In this document: positions 27,359 through 34,822 of the stretch, piece by piece | How the letters are laid out: each line of letters opens with the position of its first letter | Numbering within the stretch: position 1 is the stretch's first letter | Source: Rhodospirillales bacterium | GTDB lineage: Bacteria > Pseudomonadota > Alphaproteobacteria > Rhodospirillales > Casp-alpha2 | NCBI GenBank assembly: GCA_017640505.1 | Contig: JAEPQO010000001.1 | Coordinates: forward strand, 62,001 to 126,000 | Direction of reading: 5' to 3' | Length of the DNA stretch: 64,000 bases | Made by a program: the position numbers and the translations under genes | Notes under the pieces: model-generated | What the model saw: only the letters and a program-made list of their open reading frames with translations | Told to the model about the DNA's origin: nothing | Databases searched by the model: none

Positions 27359-29503
27359 TTGAAACAAGTCATTCAATCCCGCAAAACCGGCAAGCTGGCC
27401 CTCAAGGATGTCCCGGCACCAAAGGTCCGAAGCGGCTGCCTTCTGGTGCGGACGCGCGCATCCCTGATATCGGCGGGAACCGAACGGATGGTCGTCGAGT
27501 TCGCACGCAAAAGCCTTGCCGGGAAGGCGCAGGCGCGGCCCGATCTGGTCAAGAAAGTACTCGAGAAGGCGAAGAAGGAAGGCCTCGTCAACACATGGAA
27601 AACGGTGATGGCCCGGCTCGACGAACCGCTGCCGCTCGGCTATTCCGCGGCAGGTGACGTGGTCGCCGTGGGCGCCGGGCTCGAAGGCGAATACGCCGTC
27701 GGGGACCGTGTCGCCGTGGCGGGCGCCGGGGTCGCCAACCATGCCGAGCTGAATACGGTGCCGCGGAACCTGGTCGCCAGAATTCCGGCCAACGTCCCCG
27801 ACGAAGAAGCCTGCTACACCACGCTCGGCGCCATCGCCATGCACGCGGTCCGCAACGCGGGCGCCGGTCTCGGCGACGTGGTCGCGGTGATCGGGTGCGG
27901 CCTTGTCGGACAGATGGCCATCCGGTTCCTCGTGCTCGGGGGCGCGCGCGTGATCGCTTTCGACTATGCCGAAGACCGTCTGGCGCTGGCGCGTGCCATG
28001 GGGGCGGAAGCTGCTCTCGCCCCCGGCGGTGACAGTGCCGATACGGTTCACCAGCTCAGCGACGGCCTGGGTGCGGACGCCGTGATCAACGCGGCCGCGA
28101 CCGACAGCTCGGAACCGTTGGAATTTGCCGCCGGGATTGCCCGCGACCGCGCGCGCATCGTCATGGTCGGCCTGACCGGCACGACTTTTCCCTACACGGA
28201 GTTCATGCAGAAAGAGCTCAACCTTGTCGTCTCGCGCTCGTATGGGCCCGGCCGCTACGACCCGGATTTCGAACAGCGCGGCCAGAAATATCCCGAAGGC
28301 TGGGTACGCTGGACGGAAACCGCCAACATGGCGGAAACGCTGCGCCTGATGCAGCCGGAACGGGACGGGCGGCTCGACGCCACCTTGCTGACCACCCATC
28401 GCTTCGCGCTCGACGACGCGGAAGCCGCCTATGCCCTGGTTACCGGTGGCACGGAACGCAGCCTGGGCGTGGTGCTGCACTATCCCGAGGGCGGGACAAC
28501 GGGCGTCGCCACCCTCCAGGAACGAAAACCGGCGCGCACCGCCGGCGGCTGCGTCCTCGGCGTCATCGGCGCCGGCAGCTTTGCCCGCGCCGTATTGCTG
28601 CCGGGCCTGAAATCCTCGAAAGGCGTCCGCTTCAAGACGCTGGTCACGACGCGCGGTGCGACGGCCGAGCACGGTGCCGACCAGTTCGATTTCGAATCCG
28701 CCGCGACGGACGAGGCGGCGGTCTTCGACGATGCCGAAATCAACGCCGTCGTCGTCGCGACCCGTCATGACAGCCACGCCGCGCTGACGGCGCAGGCGCT
28801 CCGGGCGGGCAAGTCGGTGTTTACGGAAAAACCGCTCGCCCTCGACCTCGAACAGTTGAACGACGTCATCGATGCGCTGAATGCCAGCAGCGGCATCCTG
28901 CATGTCGGCTTCAACCGGCGTTTTGCGCCGCAGGTCACGGACATGATGGCGCACTTCAAGAGCAGCGAAGGACCGCGCGTGATCACCATTCGGGTCAATG
29001 GCGGCGCCATCGACGGCAGCCACTGGACGCAGTCCGCCGACGAAGGCGGCGGCCGCGTCCTCGGCGAGATGTGCCACTTCGTCGATCTGGCACGGCACCT
29101 GGCAGGCGCGGCCATTACCAGCGTTCATGCCGAAGCCGCGACACAGGCCCGCGGCACCGGCGACAACGTCGCCGCGCACCTCAGGTTCGATGACGGTTCG
29201 CTCGCCTCCATCGTCTATACGGCACTCGGCGATACGGCATTGCCGAAAGAGCACGTGGAGATGTTCTCGGGCGGACGCGCCGCGCAGCTTGACGATTTCC
29301 GCAGCCTGACGCTCGCCGCCGGTGGCAATGTGAAAACCGCCACGGCAACCCAGGACAAGGGCCACAAACAGCAACTGGCCGCCTTCGTCAAAGGCGTCAC
29401 CGACGGCACGCCGCCGATCGCCGCCGAAGAACTGATCGAAACCGCCGCCGCCACCATCGCCGTGATGGAAAGCCTGCGCTCTGGCGAACGCGTGGATTTA
29501 TAA
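27359..29503 (+). CDS. Bi-domain oxidoreductase (MDR alcohol dehydrogenase-like + Gfo/Idh/MocA)
   Basis: The 714-residue protein fuses two dehydrogenases. Residues 1 to about 370 are a medium-chain dehydrogenase-like domain (ISAGTERMVVEF, GYSAAGDVVAVG, VIGCGLVGQMAIRFL). From about residue 395 a Gfo/Idh/MocA domain begins (VIGAGSFARAVLLPGLKS) with the FTEKPLALDLEQL motif. Such fusions recur in polysaccharide loci, but the substrate is not known. The start is a TTG at 27359 with GGAG about 10 nt upstream. It lies 15 nt after the SDR gene and 13 nt before gmhA, so it is co-transcribed with them. Confidence 0.88.
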   Translation: MKQVIQSRKTGKLALKDVPAPKVRSGCLLVRTRASLISAGTERMVVEFARKSLAGKAQARPDLVKKVLEKAKKEGLVNTWKTVMARLDEPLPLGYSAAGDVVAVGAGLEGEYAVGDRVAVAGAGVANHAELNTVPRNLVARIPANVPDEEACYTTLGAIAMHAVRNAGAGLGDVVAVIGCGLVGQMAIRFLVLGGARVIAFDYAEDRLALARAMGAEAALAPGGDSADTVHQLSDGLGADAVINAAATDSSEPLEFAAGIARDRARIVMVGLTGTTFPYTEFMQKELNLVVSRSYGPGRYDPDFEQRGQKYPEGWVRWTETANMAETLRLMQPERDGRLDATLLTTHRFALDDAEAAYALVTGGTERSLGVVLHYPEGGTTGVATLQERKPARTAGGCVLGVIGAGSFARAVLLPGLKSSKGVRFKTLVTTRGATAEHGADQFDFESAATDEAAVFDDAEINAVVVATRHDSHAALTAQALRAGKSVFTEKPLALDLEQLNDVIDALNASSGILHVGFNRRFAPQVTDMMAHFKSSEGPRVITIRVNGGAIDGSHWTQSADEGGGRVLGEMCHFVDLARHLAGAAITSVHAEAATQARGTGDNVAAHLRFDDGSLASIVYTALGDTALPKEHVEMFSGGRAAQLDDFRSLTLAAGGNVKTATATQDKGHKQQLAAFVKGVTDGTPPIAAEELIETAAATIAVMESLRSGERVDL

Positions 29504-29516
29504 GTTAGAACGGCAC

Positions 29517-30095
29517 ATGGATATCGACACATTTTACAGCGCCGAGTTCGACGAGCACGCGGACGTGATGCAGCAGACGCGTGACGCCTGCGCCCAGCCG
29601 TTCGGCGAGCTTTTGTCGCGTTGCGCGCAAAGCGTCCGTCACGGCGGCAAGATCATCTTCTTCGGCAACGGCGGCAGCGCGGCGGACTGCCAGCACCTGG
29701 CGACGGAATTGACCATCCGCTACAAGACCGACCGCGCGCCCATTGCCGCCATTGCGCTGACGACGGATACGTCGGCGCTGACGGCGGGCGGCAATGACCT
29801 CGGGTTCGAGAATATCTTCTCGCGTCAGATTGAAGCCATCGGCAAGCCGGGTGACGTTGCCATCGGCATTTCCACGTCCGGCAATTCGGAAAACGTGATC
29901 CGCGCCCTCAAGACGGCGCAGGCCCGCGATATCGTCGCGGCGGCGTTCGGCGGCAAGGACGGCGGCAAGCTGGTCGGCCTGGCCGATCCACTATTGATCG
30001 TCCCCAGCGACACCACCGCGCGCATCCAGGAAATGCATATCATGCTGGGCCAAATGCTGTGCGGCGCGCTGGAAATCGAATTGGGGCTCGTCTGA
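29517..30095 (+). CDS. gmhA: GmhA, phosphoheptose isomerase
   Basis: The 192-residue SIS-domain protein has FFGNGGSAADCQHLATELTIRYK, ALTTDTSALTAGGNDLGFE, GISTSGNSENVIRAL and the C-terminal QEMHIMLGQMLC, all typical of GmhA. It converts sedoheptulose 7-phosphate to D-glycero-D-manno-heptose 7-phosphate in the cytoplasm, the first step to ADP-heptose for lipopolysaccharide core or other heptose glycans. The ATG at 29517 lies one base before the adjoining hldE pair in a compact operon. Confidence 0.95.
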   Translation: MDIDTFYSAEFDEHADVMQQTRDACAQPFGELLSRCAQSVRHGGKIIFFGNGGSAADCQHLATELTIRYKTDRAPIAAIALTTDTSALTAGGNDLGFENIFSRQIEAIGKPGDVAIGISTSGNSENVIRALKTAQARDIVAAAFGGKDGGKLVGLADPLLIVPSDTTARIQEMHIMLGQMLCGALEIELGLV

Positions 30096-30096
30096 G

Positions 30097-31566
30097 ATGG
30101 ACCGTTCGCGCCTGATCCCGCTGGTCGAAAAGATTGAAGGCCGCCGCATTTTGGTCGTCGGCGACGCCATGCTCGACCGCTTTGTCTCGGGCGAGGTCGA
30201 CCGGATTTCGCCGGAAGCGCCGATCCCGGTGCTGCGCGTGACCGCCGAAAGCAGCATGCCCGGCGGTGCCGGCAACGTGGTTCGGAATCTTGCCGCCCTC
30301 GGCGCCGGGGTGACCTTCATCGCGGTCTGTGGTGACGACGCCCCCGGCCGCGAATTGACGGCGGCGCTTTCGGCCGATCCGCTGGTCACGGCGGATCTGA
30401 AAACCGACCCGGCGCGTCCCACCACCATCAAAATCCGATATATCGCGGGCAATCAGCAGATGATGCGCGCCGACTGGGAAGCGGGCGCCGACATCGACGA
30501 CGCGACCGCCACCGCGATGCTCGATGCCGCCGTCCGGCACATCGCCGACTTTGGCGCGGTGGTGCTGTCCGATTACGACAAGGGCGTGCTCGCCGAAGGC
30601 CGCGCCAGTAAGATCATCGATGCGGCCCGGAAAGCCGGCGTGCCGGTCATCGTCGATCCGAAGGGCAACGGCTACGACCGTTATCGGGGCGCGAACCTCA
30701 TTACGCCGAACCGCAAGGAACTGGAACAGGCCGCCGGCAAACCGGCGACCGATTCCGACGCGATACGCGATGCGGCCCACGGCCTTATCAAGGCTCATGA
30801 ACTGGGCGGCATGCTGGTGACCCGGAGCGCCGACGGCATGACGCTTGTCTCGGAAGATGGTGATGCTCATCACCTGGCGGCCGAAAGCCGTGAGGTCTTC
30901 GACGTATCCGGTGCCGGCGACACGGTGGTCGCCGCCGTTGCCGCGATGATCGCGTCGGGCGCCGACATCCGTGACGCCGCCTGCGTCGCCAACACGGCGG
31001 CAGGCATTGTCGTCGGCAAAGTCGGCACCGCGGCATGCCACGCCGCCGAGCTGATCGCGGCGCTTCACCACAAGGACCTGTCGGATGCCGAGGCCAAGGT
31101 CCTGACCGATGCCGAGGCGCTTGAGCGCATCGCACGCTGGCGCCGGCAGGGCCTGAAGGTCGGCTTTACCAACGGGTGTTTCGATCTGCTGCACCCGGGC
31201 CACGTCTCGCTCCTGGCCCAGGCGCGCGCCGCCTGCGACCGGCTCGTCGTCGGGCTCAATTCGGATGCATCGGTAAAACGGCTCAAGGGCGAAGACCGGC
31301 CTGTCCAGAACGAAGCCGCCAGAAGCACGGTGCTGGCATCACTGGCGTCGGTCGACCTGGTCGTGATCTTCGGGGAAGACACGCCGTTTGAGCTGATCGA
31401 ACGCCTGCACCCGGACGTTCTCGTCAAAGGCGCGGATTACACCGTCGAACAGGTGGTCGGCGCGGATCTCGTATCCGGTTGGGGCGGCACCATCGTGCTG
31501 GCCGATCTCAAGGACGGTTTTTCGACCACGGCAACCATCGAACGGCTGAACAAGAACCGTTCCTGA
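30097..31566 (+). CDS. hldE: HldE, heptose-7-phosphate kinase / heptose-1-phosphate adenylyltransferase
   Basis: The 489-residue protein has an N-terminal PfkB kinase domain (GDAMLDRFVSGEVDRISPEAP, GGAGNVVRNLAALGA, DVSGAGDTVVAAVAA) and a C-terminal nucleotidyltransferase domain from about residue 345 with TNGCFDLLHPGHVSLL. It performs the two steps after GmhA to give ADP-heptose. It starts 1 nt after gmhA. It ends 6 nt from the convergent penicillin-binding protein gene, with no clear terminator between. Confidence 0.96.
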   Translation: MDRSRLIPLVEKIEGRRILVVGDAMLDRFVSGEVDRISPEAPIPVLRVTAESSMPGGAGNVVRNLAALGAGVTFIAVCGDDAPGRELTAALSADPLVTADLKTDPARPTTIKIRYIAGNQQMMRADWEAGADIDDATATAMLDAAVRHIADFGAVVLSDYDKGVLAEGRASKIIDAARKAGVPVIVDPKGNGYDRYRGANLITPNRKELEQAAGKPATDSDAIRDAAHGLIKAHELGGMLVTRSADGMTLVSEDGDAHHLAAESREVFDVSGAGDTVVAAVAAMIASGADIRDAACVANTAAGIVVGKVGTAACHAAELIAALHHKDLSDAEAKVLTDAEALERIARWRRQGLKVGFTNGCFDLLHPGHVSLLAQARAACDRLVVGLNSDASVKRLKGEDRPVQNEAARSTVLASLASVDLVVIFGEDTPFELIERLHPDVLVKGADYTVEQVVGADLVSGWGGTIVLADLKDGFSTTATIERLNKNRS

Positions 31567-31572
31567 CCCGCT

Positions 31573-33537
31573 TCAGTTTCTGTTGAAATATCCCGAAGAA
31601 GATGTGCCCGGGGCAGCGGATTTCGGCTCCACGTCGTCGATCGCTTTCTGCGCTTCCTGTTTCGCGTCCTCGATCGTTTCGAACAGGCGCGAGAAGAAGC
31701 CCCGGTCATCGGACGGCCGCGGCAGATCCCGCGCCGGCAGCCCGCCGTGCGCCGCCGCCATCACATCGCGCCAGATGCGCGCCGGATAGCTGCCGCCGGT
31801 GACGTGGTTCATCGGCGCGCCGTCATCGTTGCCGAGCCACACGCCGGCAATGAAGTCCGCCGTGTATCCGACGAACCAGGCGTCACGGTAATTCTGCGAC
31901 GTGCCGGTCTTGCCCGCGGCATCGCGGCCGAAATTGGCGGCCTTGCCGGTCCCTTCGGTGATGGCCTTGTGCAGCATGTTGTTCATCGGCCCGACCAGGT
32001 ATGGCTGCACGGCCTGACCCGGACCGGATCCCGTGCGCCGGTAGAGAATCTCGCCGCCGCCGTCGCGAATTTCCACGATCCCGAAGGGAATGACCCCGTT
32101 GCCGCCGTTGGCGAACGGCGCATAGGCGCTGACCAGTTCAAGCAACGTCGTTTCCACGGTGCCGAGCGCGATGGAGGCATCCGGTTTTTCGCCCGGGTCG
32201 ATCCCGAGGGTCCTCGCCGTATCGGCAACCCGGCTGATCCCCGCCTTCATGGCGACGCGAACGGCAACCGTGTTGACCGACCTGGCGAGACCATCCGAGA
32301 CCGTGGTCGGTCCGGTGAACTCGCCGTTGAAGTTGCTAGGCTCCCAGTTACCGATCTTGATCGGCGCGTCCTCGATCACGTCATCCGGCGACAGTCCTGC
32401 CTTGAGGCCCGCCAGATAAACGAACGGCTTGAACGCGGAGCCCGGCTGCCGCTGAGCCTGCGTCGCCCGGTTGAACTGCGTGGCTGCATAGTTGCTGCCG
32501 CCCACCATGGCCTTCACCGCGCCGTCCGGCGTCAGCAGCAGCACGGCGCCGTTGCCGATCTTGCGTTGCTTGCCGGCCTTGGCGATGACCCCGGCAAGGG
32601 TGCGCTCGGCGGTGAGCTGCGCATCCCGGTCGAGCGTCGTCTGCACGATCAGATCGCGGTCCCGGGCACCGGTGTAGTCCTGCACCTGATCCAAAATCCA
32701 GTCGACGAAGTAAGGCGCCGTGCGTCCGGGCCTGGATGTCGTGCTTTTCGTCGACGCGCCACGGGCTTTCCTGGCCTGTTCGTCGGTCAGGTATCCGGCC
32801 GCCACCATGTTGGCGAGAACGACCCGCGTGCGTTTCTCTGCGCGCTCGTCGTCACTGTGCGGATTATAGCGGCTCGGTGCTTTGAGGAGCCCGGCGAGCA
32901 TCGCGCTTTCCCACACGTTCAGAGCCGACGCGGGTTTGTTAAAGTACTTCCTCGCCGCGGCATCGACGCCGTAGGTCCCGGCGCCCAGATATACGCGGTT
33001 GAGGTAAAGCTCGAGAATCTGGTCCTTGGAAAAGCGGTGTTCCAGCCACAGCGCCAGCATGACTTCCTGGATCTTGCGCTTGTACGTGCGCTCGGAACTC
33101 AGGAACAGGTTCTTCGCCACCTGCTGCGTGATGGTGCTGCCGCCCTGGACGATGCGCCCGGCGCGCAGATTGGCGAACATGGCGCGGGCCAAACCGATGG
33201 GATCGATCCCGAAGTGGTCGTAATAGCGCCGGTCCTCGGTCGCCAGCACGGCCTGCGGCAGCGCCGGCGGCAGGTCCGAGAGGCGCACCGGAATCCCGTA
33301 CAGGTCGCCGACCGCGGCGATTTCCTTGCCGCCCGCGTCCAGCACCCAGACGGTCGGGCGCCTGGACGGCGCGAGACTGTCCTCGACGTCCGGCAGGTCG
33401 GTATAGAACCATCCGGCGGCGAACAGCGTCGCGATCAGCCCCCAGACAACGAGGGTCGCCGTCCACTTACCGAGGCGTCGCCAGAGCGAAGGACCGGCAG
33501 CGGATGTCTTGCCGTTCTTTTTGGATTTACGGGCCAT
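31573..33537 (-). CDS. Class A penicillin-binding protein (PBP1A family)
   Basis: The 654-residue bifunctional peptidoglycan synthase has a cytoplasmic basic tail, one membrane anchor (residues 27-45), and a GT51 transglycosylase with LATEDRRYYDHFGID (99-112) and QGGSTITQQVAKNLFL (131-146). The transpeptidase domain has catalytic SAFK at 367-370, SVN at 420-422 and KTGT at 543-546. It polymerises and cross-links peptidoglycan in the periplasm. It is shorter than E. coli PBP1A and close to the shorter alphaproteobacterial PbpC/1A type. It is convergent with hldE. Confidence 0.95.
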   Translation of the reverse strand: MARKSKKNGKTSAAGPSLWRRLGKWTATLVVWGLIATLFAAGWFYTDLPDVEDSLAPSRRPTVWVLDAGGKEIAAVGDLYGIPVRLSDLPPALPQAVLATEDRRYYDHFGIDPIGLARAMFANLRAGRIVQGGSTITQQVAKNLFLSSERTYKRKIQEVMLALWLEHRFSKDQILELYLNRVYLGAGTYGVDAAARKYFNKPASALNVWESAMLAGLLKAPSRYNPHSDDERAEKRTRVVLANMVAAGYLTDEQARKARGASTKSTTSRPGRTAPYFVDWILDQVQDYTGARDRDLIVQTTLDRDAQLTAERTLAGVIAKAGKQRKIGNGAVLLLTPDGAVKAMVGGSNYAATQFNRATQAQRQPGSAFKPFVYLAGLKAGLSPDDVIEDAPIKIGNWEPSNFNGEFTGPTTVSDGLARSVNTVAVRVAMKAGISRVADTARTLGIDPGEKPDASIALGTVETTLLELVSAYAPFANGGNGVIPFGIVEIRDGGGEILYRRTGSGPGQAVQPYLVGPMNNMLHKAITEGTGKAANFGRDAAGKTGTSQNYRDAWFVGYTADFIAGVWLGNDDGAPMNHVTGGSYPARIWRDVMAAAHGGLPARDLPRPSDDRGFFSRLFETIEDAKQEAQKAIDDVEPKSAAPGTSSSGYFNRN

Positions 33538-33601
33538 GCCGGTTTATGCCGCGAATGCCGTTATAAACGGGTTAATACGGCGTCAAAAAACACGGAAAAG
33601 G

Positions 33602-34330
33602 TCAGGACGGGAACAGAAGGTGTAACTGTGTTTCGTACATGACGGCACAGCCCAATACGGCTGTCGCCACGCCGATGCCGCCTTGCAGGGCCCGGTTGGC
33701 CCACGTCAGGGTCCGCGCCGTATAACCGAGCGGCAAGGCAATCACGGCCGAAAGCGCGGCCATCCCGGCGATCGAGCCGAGCCCGAATATCACCACGTAC
33801 CCGATCCCCAGCAGAGGGTCGCTGACACTGGTCGCGGTCAGCACGACAAGCGCCGCCGAACCCGCCATGCCGTGCATCAGGCCGACGGTCAGCGTCCGCC
33901 ACGGCAGACCTTGCGGGTGTTCGTGCGCGTGCGCGTTCCGGTTATGGGGCGCTTGCTCGCCGGCGTGCGAGTGCGCATGCATGTGCACGGTGCCATCGTT
34001 GTGACGGTGGGCATGGAAGTGAATACGGTCGCGCACCATCCGCCAGATAACCTGTCCGCCGAGCAGAACCAGCATCACGCCGACGCCGAATTCCAGCCAG
34101 CCGGCGATGCTTTCATCGATCCCGGTGCCGACATAAATGGCGGTCCCGGCGACGATACCCAGCATGATGGTGTGTCCCAGCCCCCACAGTGCGCCATGGG
34201 CGACGATGCGGCGCATTGTCGTCTCGCCTGTGACGATGGACGATACGGCGGCGACATGGTCGGCTTCCAATGCGTGCTGAAGGCCAATGACGAGGCCAAG
34301 AAGCAGAATGCCACCGAAAGTCAGATCCAT
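33602..34330 (-). CDS. NicO/UreH-type Ni/Co transporter-like membrane protein with His-rich loop
   Basis: The 242-residue membrane protein has about six hydrophobic segments. The first carries HALEADHVAAVSS, the H(x)4DH signature used for Ni2+/Co2+ binding in NiCoT/RcnA/UreH relatives. A large cytoplasmic loop (about residues 105-140) is packed with His. GLMHGMAGSAALVVL repeats a conserved helix pattern. Transport of nickel or cobalt is inferred from family; direction cannot be told from sequence. It stands alone between the PBP gene and the cbb3 assembly genes and could feed the B12 pathway. Confidence 0.75.
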   Translation of the reverse strand: MDLTFGGILLLGLVIGLQHALEADHVAAVSSIVTGETTMRRIVAHGALWGLGHTIMLGIVAGTAIYVGTGIDESIAGWLEFGVGVMLVLLGGQVIWRMVRDRIHFHAHRHNDGTVHMHAHSHAGEQAPHNRNAHAHEHPQGLPWRTLTVGLMHGMAGSAALVVLTATSVSDPLLGIGYVVIFGLGSIAGMAALSAVIALPLGYTARTLTWANRALQGGIGVATAVLGCAVMYETQLHLLFPS

Positions 34331-34442
34331 GATGTCTCCGTGTCAGGAAGGAATAATGCGCCGCACAAGATCGCATCCTATCGCGGCCTCGACGAGGCGC
34401 AAGCGGAGAAAGCGGCGGGGATCGGAAAAACCGCGCTGCCGG

Positions 34443-34592
34443 TCAGTCCTTGGCGGGCGAGATCGGCATCTTGCACTTCTCGCACTCCGAGCGCGGGCCC
34501 TGCATGACATGACCACAGGCATTGCACTTGGTTTCAGCGCGTTGCGACGCTTCTTCCAGCTTCTGGAACAGCTTCTTGAACGGATTCAGCAT
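34443..34592 (-). CDS. Small zinc-ribbon protein (49 aa)
   Basis: This reading frame is too short for the ORF track. From the ATG at 34592 it reads MLNPFKKLFQKLEEASQ followed by CNACGHVM and CEKCKMP, a two-CxxC zinc-ribbon or rubredoxin-like knuckle, then a TGA at 34443. The amphipathic basic N-terminus could associate with membrane or nucleic acid. The function is unknown. It lies 60 nt beyond ccoS on the same strand and may be the last gene of the ccoGHIS transcript. Confidence 0.65.
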   Translation of the reverse strand: MLNPFKKLFQKLEEASQRAETKCNACGHVMQGPRSECEKCKMPISPAKD

Positions 34593-34651
34593 CGGCGCCT
34601 CTCGGACGGTATCGGGTCAGACCATTACCATAACAGAAAAGAGACGCGCCT

Positions 34652-34813
34652 TCAGCCTTGCTTACCCGGCTTTTCGTCGTCGTTGAGCAGGATTCGTTCC
34701 GCCGCACCGTCGAGATCCTCGAACTGGCCGGACTTCAGGCACCACAGAAAGGCAACGAGGCCAAGCAGCCCCAGGAACAGCGCAATCGGGATCAGGTAGG
34801 CAATGATTTCCAT
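34652..34813 (-). CDS. ccoS: CcoS, cbb3 oxidase maturation protein
   Basis: This 53-residue protein is missing from the ORF track because of its size. It reads MEIIAYLIPIALFLGLLGLV and AFLWCLKSGQFEDLDGAAERIL, the standard CcoS pattern: one transmembrane helix then the conserved W-x-(x)-x-x-GQF-DL-xxxxxRIL segment. CcoS is needed to load haem and copper into the CcoN subunit. It follows ccoI by 9 nt. Confidence 0.95.
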   Translation of the reverse strand: MEIIAYLIPIALFLGLLGLVAFLWCLKSGQFEDLDGAAERILLNDDEKPGKQG

Positions 34814-34822
34814 TGGCTTCTC

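Noticed and set aside
26477-29374. A 965-residue minus-strand ORF
   Set aside because: It is antisense to the SDR and two-domain oxidoreductase genes, whose motifs are unambiguous. High GC with few stop codons in the opposite frame explains its length.
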